Source: Sphingobacterium psychroaquaticum (GTDB lineage: Bacteria; Bacteroidota; Bacteroidia; Sphingobacteriales; Sphingobacteriaceae). Taken from it: DNA of 64,000 nt. This document shows, piece by piece, positions 26,031-35,514 of this stretch; within the stretch, counting starts at the first letter, position 1; every line of letters starts with the position of its first letter. The translations under genes and the position numbers were made by a program. The notes under the pieces were generated by a model, which had not been told where the DNA came from, did no database searches, and saw nothing but the letters and a program-made list of their open reading frames with translations. Where the stretch lies: positions 736,644-800,643 of the forward strand of contig NZ_FXAU01000001.1 of NCBI RefSeq assembly GCF_900177625.1, written 5' to 3'.

Positions 26031-26034
26031 CGGC

Positions 26035-26529
26035 ATGAAGAAGATGTATAACGATTTGGTTGATCTTTTGCCCGATTTGATTTCGAGCTTTACCAATCAT
26101 ACGCTGTTTGATGTGTTAGAGGAAGATGATCTTATTTCTTTTGTTCCCATCACAGACGCAGCGGTAGGACAGGAGATGGTCGATCAAACCAATACAGTAT
26201 TAGCGGCATTTTTTGAGGTTGACCCCGCCGAAGAGCAATGTTATGAAGCGAGCGCATATAACCACAAAGAAGATAACCCTGTTCTTTTTTGGAAAGATTA
26301 CCTCGGTTGTTTTTACGACTTTGAATTGGTCGAAGAATTTTTAGACGACAAAGCCTTTGCGGGTACAAGCTTTGGAACGTACCGTGTGGTCAAGATAGCC
26401 TTTATCAATGAGGTTAATCAACGTATAAAAAAGAGACGTCTTAACGGTGTCCGTTTGGAGTACAAGGTAAAAGCAACGCCGTTGGATAGCAATAAGCATT
26501 GGAACAGAACATATGATAAAGACTTTTAA
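26035..26529 (+). CDS. Hypothetical protein, 164 residues
   Basis: I do not recognise this protein. It is soluble, acidic in the first two thirds (VLEEDDLISFVPI, EVDPAEEQCYEASAYNHKEDN) and basic near the end (NQRIKKRRLNGVRLEYKVK). It has no signal peptide or membrane helix. The start could be the ATG at 26035 or the one at 26044, since a -7 promoter box ends at 26030. It is monocistronic, convergent with purL, with which it shares a bidirectional terminator. Codon use looks ordinary for the window, so it is probably a real lineage-specific gene. Confidence 0.7.
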   Translation: MKKMYNDLVDLLPDLISSFTNHTLFDVLEEDDLISFVPITDAAVGQEMVDQTNTVLAAFFEVDPAEEQCYEASAYNHKEDNPVLFWKDYLGCFYDFELVEEFLDDKAFAGTSFGTYRVVKIAFINEVNQRIKKRRLNGVRLEYKVKATPLDSNKHWNRTYDKDF

Positions 26530-26534
26530 TCTAT

Positions 26535-26565
26535 AAAAAAAGCGAGCCGAGGCTCGCTTTTTTTA
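26535..26565. terminator. Bidirectional terminator between the 164-residue protein gene and purL
   Basis: AGCGAGCC, a GA loop and GGCTCGCT form a perfect 8-bp stem, flanked by an A-run and a T-run, so it can serve both converging genes. Confidence 0.85.
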
Positions 26566-26578
26566 TGACTTATATATT

Positions 26579-29500
26579 CTATTTGTGCGATTCGCACCAA
26601 ACTCTAGCATTTACAAAAGCCGCTAACCATGGCGTAACCTCATCCTGACGACCTGCCGGGTAATTAGCCCAGTTCCACTGGAACGTAGAACGCTCAATAT
26701 GCGGCATCGTAACCAAGTGACGTCCCGTTTTATCACACATCATCGCTGTATTAAAGTCTGAACCATTCGGGTTATGCGGGTATTCTGCATAAGCATACTT
26801 CGCTACAATATCGTATTGATCTTCTGATTGCGGTAAGTTGAATTTTCCTTCACCATGCGAGATCCAAACACCAAGCGTGCTACCTGCCAACGTTTTCAAC
26901 ATCACCGAATTGTTCTCCTGTACCTTTACAGAAACAAAGTTCGATTCGTGTTTTTGCGACGTGTTATGTAGCATTTTTCCGTGTACCGCATGATCCGGAT
27001 TAATTAACTCCAATTCCATAAACAGCTGACAACCATTACAGATACCTACCGATAATGTGTCTGGACGAGCAAAGAAATTATCCAATGCCTTTTTAGCCTG
27101 TCCATTATACAGGAAAGCACCAGCCCAACCTTTTGCCGAGCCAAGAACATCCGAGTTCGAGAACCCCCCTACAGCACCAATAAACTGAATATCTTCCAAC
27201 GTTTCGCGGCCTGAGATAAGATCGGTCATGTGTACATCCTTCACATCAAATCCAGCTAAGTACATAGCATTCGCCATCTCGCGCTCCGAGTTAGATCCTT
27301 TTTCACGGATGATCGCTGCTTTAGGGCGTGCACCTGTATGTTTTGGAAGCTTACCATCAAAAGATGTTGGGAAAACATAATTCAATGGTTGGTTTTTATA
27401 ATTCTCAAAACGCGCTTTCGCCATACCATTTTTGGATTGTTTGGTATCCAATAAGTAAGAGGTTTCAAACCATACATCACGCGTCTCGTTTACATTAAAT
27501 ACAAACGAATCTTCGTTGTTGACGATCGTAACATCAGCTCCTGTCGTCGCTTGACCAATTTTTACGGCTTCGATACCCGCTTGCGCAAAAGCCGCTTCAA
27601 AAGTGCGGTCCTCTTTCGCTTGTAGTACAACCGCAATATTCTCGTTAAATAAAGCTTTTACGGAATCACTTTCATTTAAGCCTGAAAGATCATATTGTGC
27701 CGCTAAATTTACATCAGCAAACGTCATCTCCAAAAGAGAAGTAACTAAACCACCAGAACCCACATCATGTCCTGCAGCCACTTGGCCGTCTAGGATCAAC
27801 TGTTGAATCGTGTTGAAAGCCGTTTTGAAATATGCTGCATCCTGGATAGTCGGTACTTCGTTTCCGATCTTATTATTGATCTGTGCGAAAGAAGAACCAC
27901 CGAGCTTAAAGGTATCTTTAGACAGGTTGATGTAATAGATTGAACCAGCCTCTTTCGATAATACAGGTTCAACTACTTTATTGATATCTGTACAGTTACC
28001 TCCAGCAGAAATAATCAATGTTCCCGGTGCGATTACATTTTCGCCATTAGGATACTTCTGTTTCATCGACAACGAATCCTTTCCTGTCGGAATATTGATA
28101 CCTAAAGCGATCGCAAAATCAGAACATCCTTTAACGGCTTCATACAAACGTGCATCTTCACCTTCGTTATTACAAGCCCACATCCAGTTAGCCGACAAAG
28201 AGACGCCTGCCAATCCGTTTTTGATAGGAGCAAAAACAATATTTGATAACGCTTCCGCGATAGCATTGCGTGATCCCGCAGTCGGGTCAACCAATGCCGT
28301 CAATGGTGAGTGTCCAACCGAGGTCGCAATACCTTCAGTCGATTTATAATCTAGTGCCATGACCCCAACGTTGTTCAATGGTAATTGTAACGGACCAGCA
28401 CATTGTTGCTTCGCTACACGACCACCCACACAACGGTCAACTTTATTTGTTAACCAATCCTTCGCGGCAACAGCTTCTAGTTTTAGAACCTGCGCAACAT
28501 ATGTTGGCACATTTTTAACATCATAAGAAAGACCTGCATAATTATAAGCAACCTTCTTGTCGTTCATAATCGTCTTCGGCGAAGACCCAAAGAAGTCCGC
28601 TAAATCGTAATCCATCGGTTTTACTCCGGATGACTTCGATTGGAACGTAAATCTGTGGTCACCTGTTACATCACCCACTGTATACATTGGCGCGCGTTCA
28701 CGATCGGCAACAACCTGTAGCTGCTCGATATTACGTTCTGCAATCACCAAGCCCATACGTTCTTGGGATTCATTACCAATGATTTCTTTCGCAGAAAGGG
28801 TAGGGTCACCCACGGGTAGTTTATCCATATCAATCAGACCACCAGTTTCTTCAACTAGTTCAGATAAACAGTTAAGGTGGCCACCTGCACCGTGGTCATG
28901 GATGGAAACGATCGGATTATTATCGGACTCTACAAATGCACGGATAGCATTTGCAGCACGTTTCTGCATCTCTGGATTTGAACGTTGGATCGCATTTAGC
29001 TCAATGCCCGAGCCAAAAGCACCCGTATCTGCCGAAGAAACAGCAGCACCGCCCATCCCGATACGGTAGTTCTCACCACCCAGGATAACTATTTTATCAC
29101 CCGTTTTAGGCGTATGTTTTTTCGCTTGGTCTAATTTACCGTAACCAATACCGCCAGCTTGCATGATCACTTTATCGTAACCTAGCTTGCGGCCATTCTC
29201 TTCGTGCTCAAATGTTAATACAGAACCCGTAATCAACGGCTGTCCAAACTTATTTCCAAAATCGGAAGCTCCGTTCGACGCTTTGATCAAAATGTCCATC
29301 GGTGTTTGGTAAAGCCATGCACGCTCATCCATTGCTTTTTCCCAAGGACGTTCCTCGTTCAGGCGTGAATAAGCCGTCATGTAGATCGCTGTTCCTGCTA
29401 AAGGAAGCGATCCCTGTCCGCCAGCCAGACGGTCGCGGATCTCACCCCCCGAACCTGTAGCCGCACCCGAAAAAGGTTCAACAGTCGTTGGAAAGTTGTG

Positions 29501-30244
29501 TGTTTCAGCCTTTACGGAGATAACGGAGTCAAACTCCTTCTCTACATAGAAATCAGGCTTATCACCTGTTTTCGGTGCAAATTGTGTCACACGAGGGCCT
29601 TTAATAAAGGCTACATTATCTTTATATGCAGAAACGATCTCATTAGGATTCGTTTCCGATGTTTTCTTAATTAGCTTGAAAAGTGATGTAGGTTGCTCTT
29701 CACCATCGATAACGAATGTACCGTTGAAAATTTTGTGACGGCAGTGCTCAGAATTGGCCTGTGAAAAAGCAAAAACTTCAGAATCTGTCAATGGACGCCC
29801 AATTTTAACGGATAGGTTGTTTAGGTATTCTACCTCCTCCGCGTTCAGCGCCAAACCTTCTTGCGTATTGTACGCCGCAATATCCAATACATCCTGAATG
29901 GCCTCAGGTGCGATATTGATGGTGTACAAATCTTGTGTTAATGCATCAAACTTCTGCGAAATCATAGGGTCAAAGTCGCTGTAGTCAGCTGCTACTTTTT
30001 CGAACTCTTCGATACGGATAATACCTTGTATACCCATGTTTTGCGTTATTTCAACTGCATTGGTACTCCAAGGTGTAACCATGGCAGCACGTGGGCCTAC
30101 ATAATATTCTGTAAGGGTTTGTTCATTTAGCTTTTTAGCGTTGCCAAAGAGCCAGTTTAATTTCGAAATATCTTCAGGAGATAGGTCTTGTTGCGTTTGC
30201 ACACCGTAAACGATGTTGCTGGGGTTCACAAAGAAATGAATCAT
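26579..30244 (-). CDS. purL: Phosphoribosylformylglycinamidine synthase (single-chain)
   Basis: The protein has 1221 residues, the large single-chain type. It makes FGAM from FGAR, glutamine and ATP in de novo purine synthesis. The N-terminal domain is followed by the two AIRS-like halves: signatures are QANSEHCRHKIFNG near 183-196, ETHNFPTTVEPFSGAATGSGGEIRD, and HDHGAGGHLNCLSELVEETGG. The C-terminal glutamine amidotransferase domain has the nucleophile Cys in SVGICNGCQLF, and His/Glu in a later SHGEGKF. It is a single gene with its own promoter to the right. Confidence 0.97.
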   Translation of the reverse strand: MIHFFVNPSNIVYGVQTQQDLSPEDISKLNWLFGNAKKLNEQTLTEYYVGPRAAMVTPWSTNAVEITQNMGIQGIIRIEEFEKVAADYSDFDPMISQKFDALTQDLYTINIAPEAIQDVLDIAAYNTQEGLALNAEEVEYLNNLSVKIGRPLTDSEVFAFSQANSEHCRHKIFNGTFVIDGEEQPTSLFKLIKKTSETNPNEIVSAYKDNVAFIKGPRVTQFAPKTGDKPDFYVEKEFDSVISVKAETHNFPTTVEPFSGAATGSGGEIRDRLAGGQGSLPLAGTAIYMTAYSRLNEERPWEKAMDERAWLYQTPMDILIKASNGASDFGNKFGQPLITGSVLTFEHEENGRKLGYDKVIMQAGGIGYGKLDQAKKHTPKTGDKIVILGGENYRIGMGGAAVSSADTGAFGSGIELNAIQRSNPEMQKRAANAIRAFVESDNNPIVSIHDHGAGGHLNCLSELVEETGGLIDMDKLPVGDPTLSAKEIIGNESQERMGLVIAERNIEQLQVVADRERAPMYTVGDVTGDHRFTFQSKSSGVKPMDYDLADFFGSSPKTIMNDKKVAYNYAGLSYDVKNVPTYVAQVLKLEAVAAKDWLTNKVDRCVGGRVAKQQCAGPLQLPLNNVGVMALDYKSTEGIATSVGHSPLTALVDPTAGSRNAIAEALSNIVFAPIKNGLAGVSLSANWMWACNNEGEDARLYEAVKGCSDFAIALGINIPTGKDSLSMKQKYPNGENVIAPGTLIISAGGNCTDINKVVEPVLSKEAGSIYYINLSKDTFKLGGSSFAQINNKIGNEVPTIQDAAYFKTAFNTIQQLILDGQVAAGHDVGSGGLVTSLLEMTFADVNLAAQYDLSGLNESDSVKALFNENIAVVLQAKEDRTFEAAFAQAGIEAVKIGQATTGADVTIVNNEDSFVFNVNETRDVWFETSYLLDTKQSKNGMAKARFENYKNQPLNYVFPTSFDGKLPKHTGARPKAAIIREKGSNSEREMANAMYLAGFDVKDVHMTDLISGRETLEDIQFIGAVGGFSNSDVLGSAKGWAGAFLYNGQAKKALDNFFARPDTLSVGICNGCQLFMELELINPDHAVHGKMLHNTSQKHESNFVSVKVQENNSVMLKTLAGSTLGVWISHGEGKFNLPQSEDQYDIVAKYAYAEYPHNPNGSDFNTAMMCDKTGRHLVTMPHIERSTFQWNWANYPAGRQDEVTPWLAAFVNARVWCESHK

Positions 30245-30284
30245 TAGATACTATTGTGTTTTAAACGTTCTTCTAATCAAAGCA

Positions 30285-30312
30285 CAAAAATACGCAATAT
30301 TTTACTATTCAA
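30285..30312 (-). promoter_or_regulatory. Promoter of purL
   Basis: On the minus strand TTG (30312-30310) is followed after 17 bp by TATTTTTG (30292-30285), matching the Bacteroidota consensus. The box ends about 40 bp before the start codon. Confidence 0.6.
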
Positions 30313-30395
30313 CGAGCTAATAATATGTTATTATGTATATTTTAATTTATTAACAAATAGCTGACTTTTGGCCTATTCATTTCGTGACAAAATTC

Positions 30396-30403
30396 TATCT
30401 TTG
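30396..30403 (+). promoter_or_regulatory. TATCTTTG -7 box of pheT
   Basis: This is an exact TAnnTTTG match 20 bp before the pheT start. The nearest TTTTG upstream is 25 bp away, longer than usual. Confidence 0.5.
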
Positions 30404-30423
30404 TGCATTAAAACAATTTTGAG

Positions 30424-32817
30424 ATGAATATTTCCTACAATTGGCTTAAGAATTATATAGAGACGGATAAAACCCCAGAAGAGCTTTCCTTGATATTGAC
30501 GAATGTTGGTTTGGAGGTAGAGGTATTGGAAACAGTGCAAAGCATTCCTGGTGGTTTAGATGGCCTAGTTGTGGGTGAGGTAAAAACCTGCGCACAGCAT
30601 CCCAATGCAGATAAGTTGAAAGTTACGACGGTCGATGTTGGGCAACCTGAGCTTTTACATATTGTATGTGGCGCACCCAATGTGCGTGAAGGATTAAAGG
30701 TTATCGTGGCGACGGTAGGCACAACCTGTCACCCGACAAGCGGTGAGCCGTTTAAGATTACCAAATCTAAGATTCGTGGCGAAGTCTCCGAAGGGATGCT
30801 TTGTGGTGAGGATGAAATCGGTCTTGGTTCTTCGCACGCTGGAATCGTTGAATTGCGTGAAGATGCAGTCGTTGGCTCCCTCGTAAAGGATTATTATAAC
30901 ATAAAGGACGATTACCGCTATGAAATCGGACTTACACCAAACCGTGCCGATGCGGCTTCTCACCTTGGCGTTGCACGCGATATGGCGGCTTATTTCCGAA
31001 AACCATACACGTTGACGGATGTATCCGCTTTTAAAGCAGGCGATAAGCAACATACGGCTGTGCAAGTCGACAACACGGCAGCAGCACCACGATATTCTGG
31101 CGTTAATATTTCGGGTGTTACCGTGGGCGAATCTCCGGATTGGCTGAAAGAAAAATTAAACGTAATCGGCATTCGTCCGATCAATAATATTGTTGATATC
31201 ACGAACTATATCTTACACGATTTAGGTCAACCGTTACATGCGTTTGATTTAAGTAAGATCGCTGATAATAAGGTTGTTGTACGTTTAGCAAAAGAAGGCG
31301 AATTATTCGTTACCTTGGATGGCGTAGAGCGTAAACTTACAGCAGAAGATTTAGTGATTGCGGATGCGGAAAAACCGATGTGTATTGCTGGTGTTTTTGG
31401 TGGTCAGCATTCTGGCGTAAGCGAAACAACGACAGATATTTTCCTGGAGTCGGCATACTTTAATGCCGTTTCGGTACGTAAAACATCGAAGCGCTTAGGG
31501 TTGAAAACAGACTCTTCCTTCCGTTATGAGCGTGGTACCGATCCAAATATAACGGTGTATGCCTTGCAGAAAGCGGCGCTCTTGATTCAAGAGGTTGCTG
31601 GAGGTGTTGTTTCTTCTGTGGTAACGGATATATATGAAAGCCCGGTTGCGCCATTTACATTTACGGTAAACTACGGTCGTGTACAAAAACTTATCGGAAA
31701 GGATATTCCAGCAGAAGAAATCCGTGCGATCATCGTTTCGCTTGGTATTGAAGTCGTAAAAGAAGATGCGCAGGAGCTGGTCGTTAATGTACCGCCATAC
31801 AAAGTGGATGTAACACGTGAGGTGGATGTTATTGAAGAAGTTCTTCGTATCTATGGGTACAATAATATTGAACTTAAATCGCAGATCAAAGCTTCATTAA
31901 ATACAAGTGAGAAGCCAGATAAAGAGGTTGTTCTGAATCAGGTTGCTGATTTACTGATCGCTAATGGTTACCGTGAAATCTTGAACAACTCGTTAACAAA
32001 GCTATCTTTTGTTGACGATGAAGAGACGGCTGTACGTTTGGTTAATCCGTTGAGTTCGGATTTAGATACCATGCGTCAAAACCTGTTGTTCTCTGCATTG
32101 ACTTCTGTTTCTTACAACCAGAAGCGTAAAAGCCCAGATGCGAAGTATTTTGAATATGGTAAAACGTATTTCAGAACAGCAGAAGGGTATCAAGAAAAGC
32201 AAAATATGGCGCTTTGTATTGCCGGACATCAAGTGGAAGGTCAATGGAACGTGGCGGATAAGAAAACAAATTTCTACCATATTAAAGCTGCTGTTGATAC
32301 GATTGTAAGACGCTTGAATATTCAAGGTTTACAAACGGTAGAAGCTGATAATCGTTATTTCGATTACGGGTTGACGTATATGAAAGGGCAGAAGGCCTTG
32401 GTTACATTTGGTGCGGTATCGGCATCTAATTTGAAAAAAGCAGATGTTGACGGTGCTGTTTTCTTTGCGGAGTTTGATTGGGATCTTGTTATCAAGACGA
32501 TCCGTAAGAATGTGATCAAGTTTCAGGAAGTTTCTAAATTCCCTGCGGTAAGCCGAGATTTAGCGCTTTTGGTTGACGATGCTATTACCTTTGAGCAGTT
32601 GAAAACTATTGCGATAAAGACGGATCGCAAGCTTTTGAAAGACGTTAATATCTTCGATGTGTACAAGGGAGATAAGCTGCCGGAAGGTAAAAAATCCTAT
32701 GCGTTGAACTTTGTGCTTCAGGACGAGGAAAAAACGTTGAATGACAAACAAATTGAAACGATTATTAAAAAATTAATTCTTAACTTTGAGAAGGAGACTG
32801 GTGCTTCGGTGCGCTAG
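30424..32817 (+). CDS. pheT: Phenylalanine--tRNA ligase beta subunit
   Basis: The protein has 797 residues, as usual for bacterial PheT. The EMAP/tRNA-binding domain is at about 40-155 (GLVVGEVKTCAQHPNADKLKVTTVDVG). The B3/B4 editing domain has LNVIGIRPINNIVDITNYILHDLGQPLHAFDL. The B5 domain is near 400-475, the catalytic-like core near 480-690, and the ferredoxin-like anticodon-binding domain ends in FVLQDEEKTLNDKQIETIIKKL. It charges tRNA-Phe as an alpha2-beta2 enzyme with PheS, which is not in the window. Two small coiled-coil/division genes follow after 37 bp. Confidence 0.97.
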   Translation: MNISYNWLKNYIETDKTPEELSLILTNVGLEVEVLETVQSIPGGLDGLVVGEVKTCAQHPNADKLKVTTVDVGQPELLHIVCGAPNVREGLKVIVATVGTTCHPTSGEPFKITKSKIRGEVSEGMLCGEDEIGLGSSHAGIVELREDAVVGSLVKDYYNIKDDYRYEIGLTPNRADAASHLGVARDMAAYFRKPYTLTDVSAFKAGDKQHTAVQVDNTAAAPRYSGVNISGVTVGESPDWLKEKLNVIGIRPINNIVDITNYILHDLGQPLHAFDLSKIADNKVVVRLAKEGELFVTLDGVERKLTAEDLVIADAEKPMCIAGVFGGQHSGVSETTTDIFLESAYFNAVSVRKTSKRLGLKTDSSFRYERGTDPNITVYALQKAALLIQEVAGGVVSSVVTDIYESPVAPFTFTVNYGRVQKLIGKDIPAEEIRAIIVSLGIEVVKEDAQELVVNVPPYKVDVTREVDVIEEVLRIYGYNNIELKSQIKASLNTSEKPDKEVVLNQVADLLIANGYREILNNSLTKLSFVDDEETAVRLVNPLSSDLDTMRQNLLFSALTSVSYNQKRKSPDAKYFEYGKTYFRTAEGYQEKQNMALCIAGHQVEGQWNVADKKTNFYHIKAAVDTIVRRLNIQGLQTVEADNRYFDYGLTYMKGQKALVTFGAVSASNLKKADVDGAVFFAEFDWDLVIKTIRKNVIKFQEVSKFPAVSRDLALLVDDAITFEQLKTIAIKTDRKLLKDVNIFDVYKGDKLPEGKKSYALNFVLQDEEKTLNDKQIETIIKKLILNFEKETGASVR

Positions 32818-32854
32818 TTTTTAAGTAAGAAATAAATTAATTGCGAGAGATTAT

Positions 32855-33163
32855 ATGGCGACACTATCTTCACAAATGAATGTTATCGTTGAGAAAACGA
32901 AAAATCTTATTCAATTGTGCGAGGCTCTTCAAGAAGAGAATGATCTGCTGAAGTTGGAAGTTCAATCCCTTCAGGTAGCCTTTCAGACAAGCACTGATAA
33001 AAGTCATCAGTTGGAGGAAAAGCTTAAGGCTATGGCAGTTGCGAAAACTTTGGATGAGTCGGACGTAGATAGAGACGCAATAAATGAAAAAATACTTGAC
33101 ACAAAACAAAAAATTAACGATTTTGTGCGAGAAATAGACAAATGTATAGGCTTGTTGAGGTAG
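32855..33163 (+). CDS. Small coiled-coil protein upstream of zapA (ZapB-like)
   Basis: The protein has 102 residues, nearly all predicted coiled coil: LIQLCEALQEENDLLKLEVQSLQVAFQTSTDKSHQLEEKLKAM shows clear heptads. A gene like this commonly precedes zapA in Bacteroidota and is annotated as hypothetical or as cell division protein ZapB-like. The assignment rests on coiled-coil content, size and position, not on strong sequence similarity. It is probably transcribed with pheT upstream and zapA downstream. Confidence 0.65.
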   Translation: MATLSSQMNVIVEKTKNLIQLCEALQEENDLLKLEVQSLQVAFQTSTDKSHQLEEKLKAMAVAKTLDESDVDRDAINEKILDTKQKINDFVREIDKCIGLLR

Positions 33164-33211
33164 GTATAGGATTAGGGAAAAGTCTATAAAGGTTATTTAA
33201 GCTCGAAAAAA

Positions 33212-33502
33212 ATGGGAGAGATTTCCATAAAAATAAATATCGCAGACCGTGTTTACCCGTTACGGGTAACAACGGAAGAGGAAGAAGTAATTCGACATGC
33301 TGCGAAATTGATAAATGAAAAAATAAAGGAATTGCAGGACAATTATGCAGTTCGCGATAAGCAGGATCTGCTTTCGATGTGTGTGTTGCAGTATGCAACG
33401 GGCATGATTAAAGCGGAACGCAATGCGCAACAAAGCGAAGAAGGCTTAGAAGATCGCGTTCATGAACTGGATAACTTGCTAAACGATTTCTTTAGAAAAT
33501 AA
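33212..33502 (+). CDS. zapA: Cell division protein ZapA
   Basis: The protein has 96 residues. The N-terminal domain starts GEISIKINIADRVYPLRVTTEEEEVIRHAAKLINEKI, the ZapA signature, and the C-terminal half is a helical dimerisation segment. ZapA binds FtsZ polymers at the Z-ring. It lies 48 bp after a coiled-coil gene and directly before a structured non-coding region that looks like 6S RNA. Confidence 0.9.
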   Translation: MGEISIKINIADRVYPLRVTTEEEEVIRHAAKLINEKIKELQDNYAVRDKQDLLSMCVLQYATGMIKAERNAQQSEEGLEDRVHELDNLLNDFFRK

Positions 33503-33544
33503 CATATCGTTCTTTATTATTAGAGCTTTATAACGACGAATTTG

Positions 33545-33718
33545 CCGCAATTAAATTCGGGTTGTCACTATTTTAAACTTAACGCTTCAATATCACGAGC
33601 GAACAAAGATGTAGGCCATTTTGCTTAAGCCATCTAGGTCACGATCAATTGCTCAAATCATGTGTAATCGAAGTTTAATAATACATGGGACCTGTATATT
33701 TAATTGCGGTTTTTTTTT
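33545..33718 (+). ncRNA. ssrS: Probable 6S RNA
   Basis: About 174 nt between zapA and rny form a long rod. The ends pair perfectly (CCGCAATTAAAT at 33545-33556 with ATTTAATTGCGG at 33698-33709), an inner stem pairs TTAAACTT (33573-33580) with AAGTTTAA (33671-33678), and there is an apical hairpin around 33608-33635. A nine-T run directly follows the closing stem, acting as terminator. A one-mismatch -7 box (GAATTTTG, 33537-33544) precedes it. Extended rods with an open centre are the shape of 6S RNA, and the zapA neighbourhood is a known location. Covariance confirmation is not available here. Confidence 0.65.
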
Positions 33719-33840
33719 ACGGCAATTCTTCAATAAAGCTATACTAACATTCTATAGCTTACACACTATAATTGAAGATGCAAATGCCGCCCCGAGGGTT
33801 TGATTAAAAGGTGTAAAATATTATAAACAAATAGATAAAA

Positions 33841-35400
33841 ATGGAGTTAACAACAATAATTTCGATCATAATTTCGCTTATTGTCGGAGTGATTATTGGA
33901 CGTTACTTGCTACAAATGTTATTCAAAAAGCAGGAACAGTCCGCCCGAGAGAAAGCAGATAGTATAATTAAAGACGCAGAGCAACAAGGAGAGCACTATA
34001 AAAAACAACGTGCCTTAGAAGCAAAAGAGAAATTCTTGCAGCTGAAAGGAGAACACGAAAAAGAGGTTAATCAACGGAATAACAGTATTGTTCAGAAAGA
34101 GAATTCTATTCGCCAGAAAGAGCAATCGGTGAACCAGAAAATGGAAAACCTGAATCGCGAAAAGCAAGATCTGGACGCGAAGAATAAAAAGCTCGATCAG
34201 TTAGTAGAGGTCAACGAGAAGAAAAAGGAAGAAGTTGAGCAACTGAAAAATCAGCACATCAAGCAATTAGAAAGCATTGCTGGTTTGTCTGCTGATGAAG
34301 CAAAAGAACAATTGGTTAGTTCATTACGTGAAGAAGCGCGCTCTCAAGCGGTAATTCAGATTAAAGATATCGTAGACGAAGCGAAGCTTACAGCCTCTAA
34401 AGAAGCGAAGAAAGTAGTTATTCAAACCATTCAACGTACCGCTACCGAGTCGGCTATTGAAAATACAGTTTCTATTTTTAATATAGAGAATGATGAGATC
34501 AAAGGTCGTATCATTGGTCGTGAAGGACGTAATATTCGTGCGTTGGAAGCTGCTACGGGTGTAGAGATCATTGTAGATGATACACCGGAAGCAATTATCC
34601 TTTCTGGATTTGATCCGGTACGTCGCGAGATCGCTCGTTTATCGTTACACCGTTTGGTGACGGACGGACGTATTCACCCAGCACGTATTGAAGAGGTCGT
34701 AGCAAAAACACGTACACAGATTGAAGACGAAATTGTTGAAATCGGTGAACGTACAGCTATTGATTTAGGTATTCATGGTTTACACCCAGAGTTGATCCGT
34801 ATGGTAGGTCGTATGCGCTACCGTTCATCTTACGGTCAGAACTTATTGCAACACTCGCGTGAGGTAGCAAATTTTGCAGCAACGATGGCGGCAGAGTTAG
34901 GCTTAAACGTGAAGCTAGCGAAACGTGCCGGATTACTACACGATATTGGTAAAGTGCCTGATGATAACCCGGAATTGCCACACGCAATCTTAGGTATGCA
35001 GCTAGCAGAGAAATATAAAGAACACCCTGAGGTATGTAATGCAATTGGTGCCCACCACGATGAAATCGAGATGACTTCGTTGATTTCACCTGTTGTACAA
35101 GCCTGTGATGCGATTTCTGGAGCACGTCCTGGAGCGCGTCGCGAGGTGGTAGAAAGCTATATCAAACGCTTGAAAGAGCTGGAAGAGCTAGCGCTATCTT
35201 ACCCAGGAGTAGAGAAAACATTTGCTATTCAAGCAGGACGTGAACTTCGCGTCGTGGTTGAATCAGAGAAAGTGTCGGATGCACAGGCAGAGATTCTGGC
35301 AGCAGATATCTCTAACCGTATCCAGACAGAGATGACTTATCCGGGACAGATTAAAGTAACGGTTATCCGCGAAACAAGATCTGTTTCTTACGCAAAATAA
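33841..35400 (+). CDS. rny: Ribonuclease Y
   Basis: The protein has 519 residues, typical length. An N-terminal membrane anchor ([27 protein letters not shown]) is followed by a long coiled coil (about 30-190, rich in K, E and Q). A KH domain follows, with [29 protein letters not shown], then an HD domain with [16 protein letters not shown] and [14 protein letters not shown] carrying the metal-binding His-Asp pair. It is a membrane-bound endoribonuclease that starts mRNA decay. It stands downstream of zapA and the probable 6S RNA, with a terminator after it. Confidence 0.96.
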   Translation: MELTTIISIIISLIVGVIIGRYLLQMLFKKQEQSAREKADSIIKDAEQQGEHYKKQRALEAKEKFLQLKGEHEKEVNQRNNSIVQKENSIRQKEQSVNQKMENLNREKQDLDAKNKKLDQLVEVNEKKKEEVEQLKNQHIKQLESIAGLSADEAKEQLVSSLREEARSQAVIQIKDIVDEAKLTASKEAKKVVIQTIQRTATESAIENTVSIFNIENDEIKGRIIGREGRNIRALEAATGVEIIVDDTPEAIILSGFDPVRREIARLSLHRLVTDGRIHPARIEEVVAKTRTQIEDEIVEIGERTAIDLGIHGLHPELIRMVGRMRYRSSYGQNLLQHSREVANFAATMAAELGLNVKLAKRAGLLHDIGKVPDDNPELPHAILGMQLAEKYKEHPEVCNAIGAHHDEIEMTSLISPVVQACDAISGARPGARREVVESYIKRLKELEELALSYPGVEKTFAIQAGRELRVVVESEKVSDAQAEILAADISNRIQTEMTYPGQIKVTVIRETRSVSYAK

Positions 35401-35424
35401 ACAATAAGCATATTTTATATGTAC

Positions 35425-35456
35425 AAAAACTCAAGCCTATGGCTTGAGTTTTTTTG
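35425..35456 (+). terminator. Terminator of rny
   Basis: ACTCAAGCC, a TAT loop and GGCTTGAGT form a perfect stem, with flanking A-run and T-run, 30 bp after the stop codon. Confidence 0.85.
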
Positions 35457-35502
35457 TTTTTTACTTCATTGAAAACTTAATATTAACATAACCTTGTAGC
35501 TT

Positions 35503-35510
35503 TATCTTTG
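35503..35510 (+). promoter_or_regulatory. TATCTTTG -7 box adjacent to the sigma-factor start
   Basis: This is an exact TAnnTTTG match ending 4 nt before the only plausible start codon (GTG at 35515) of the sigma gene. The transcript would start at about the start codon, so translation may be leaderless. No good -33 box is seen. Confidence 0.45.
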
Positions 35511-35514
35511 TGGT

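Larger units (their letters stand above)
25364..26034. other. 671-bp intergenic region with dispersed repeats
   Basis: This lies between the divergent NTF2-like gene and the gene at 26035. The left part holds the promoter of the NTF2-like gene (-7 box 25435-25442). From 25711 to 25978 there are four copies of a short intergenic repeat in two orientations. A 63-codon frame at 25604-25795 reads through one of the repeats and is not considered a gene. Confidence 0.6.

Noticed and set aside
33621..33803. 60-codon plus-strand frame between zapA and rny
   Set aside because: It overlaps the structured RNA and runs through its terminator T-run, so a coding role is unlikely.
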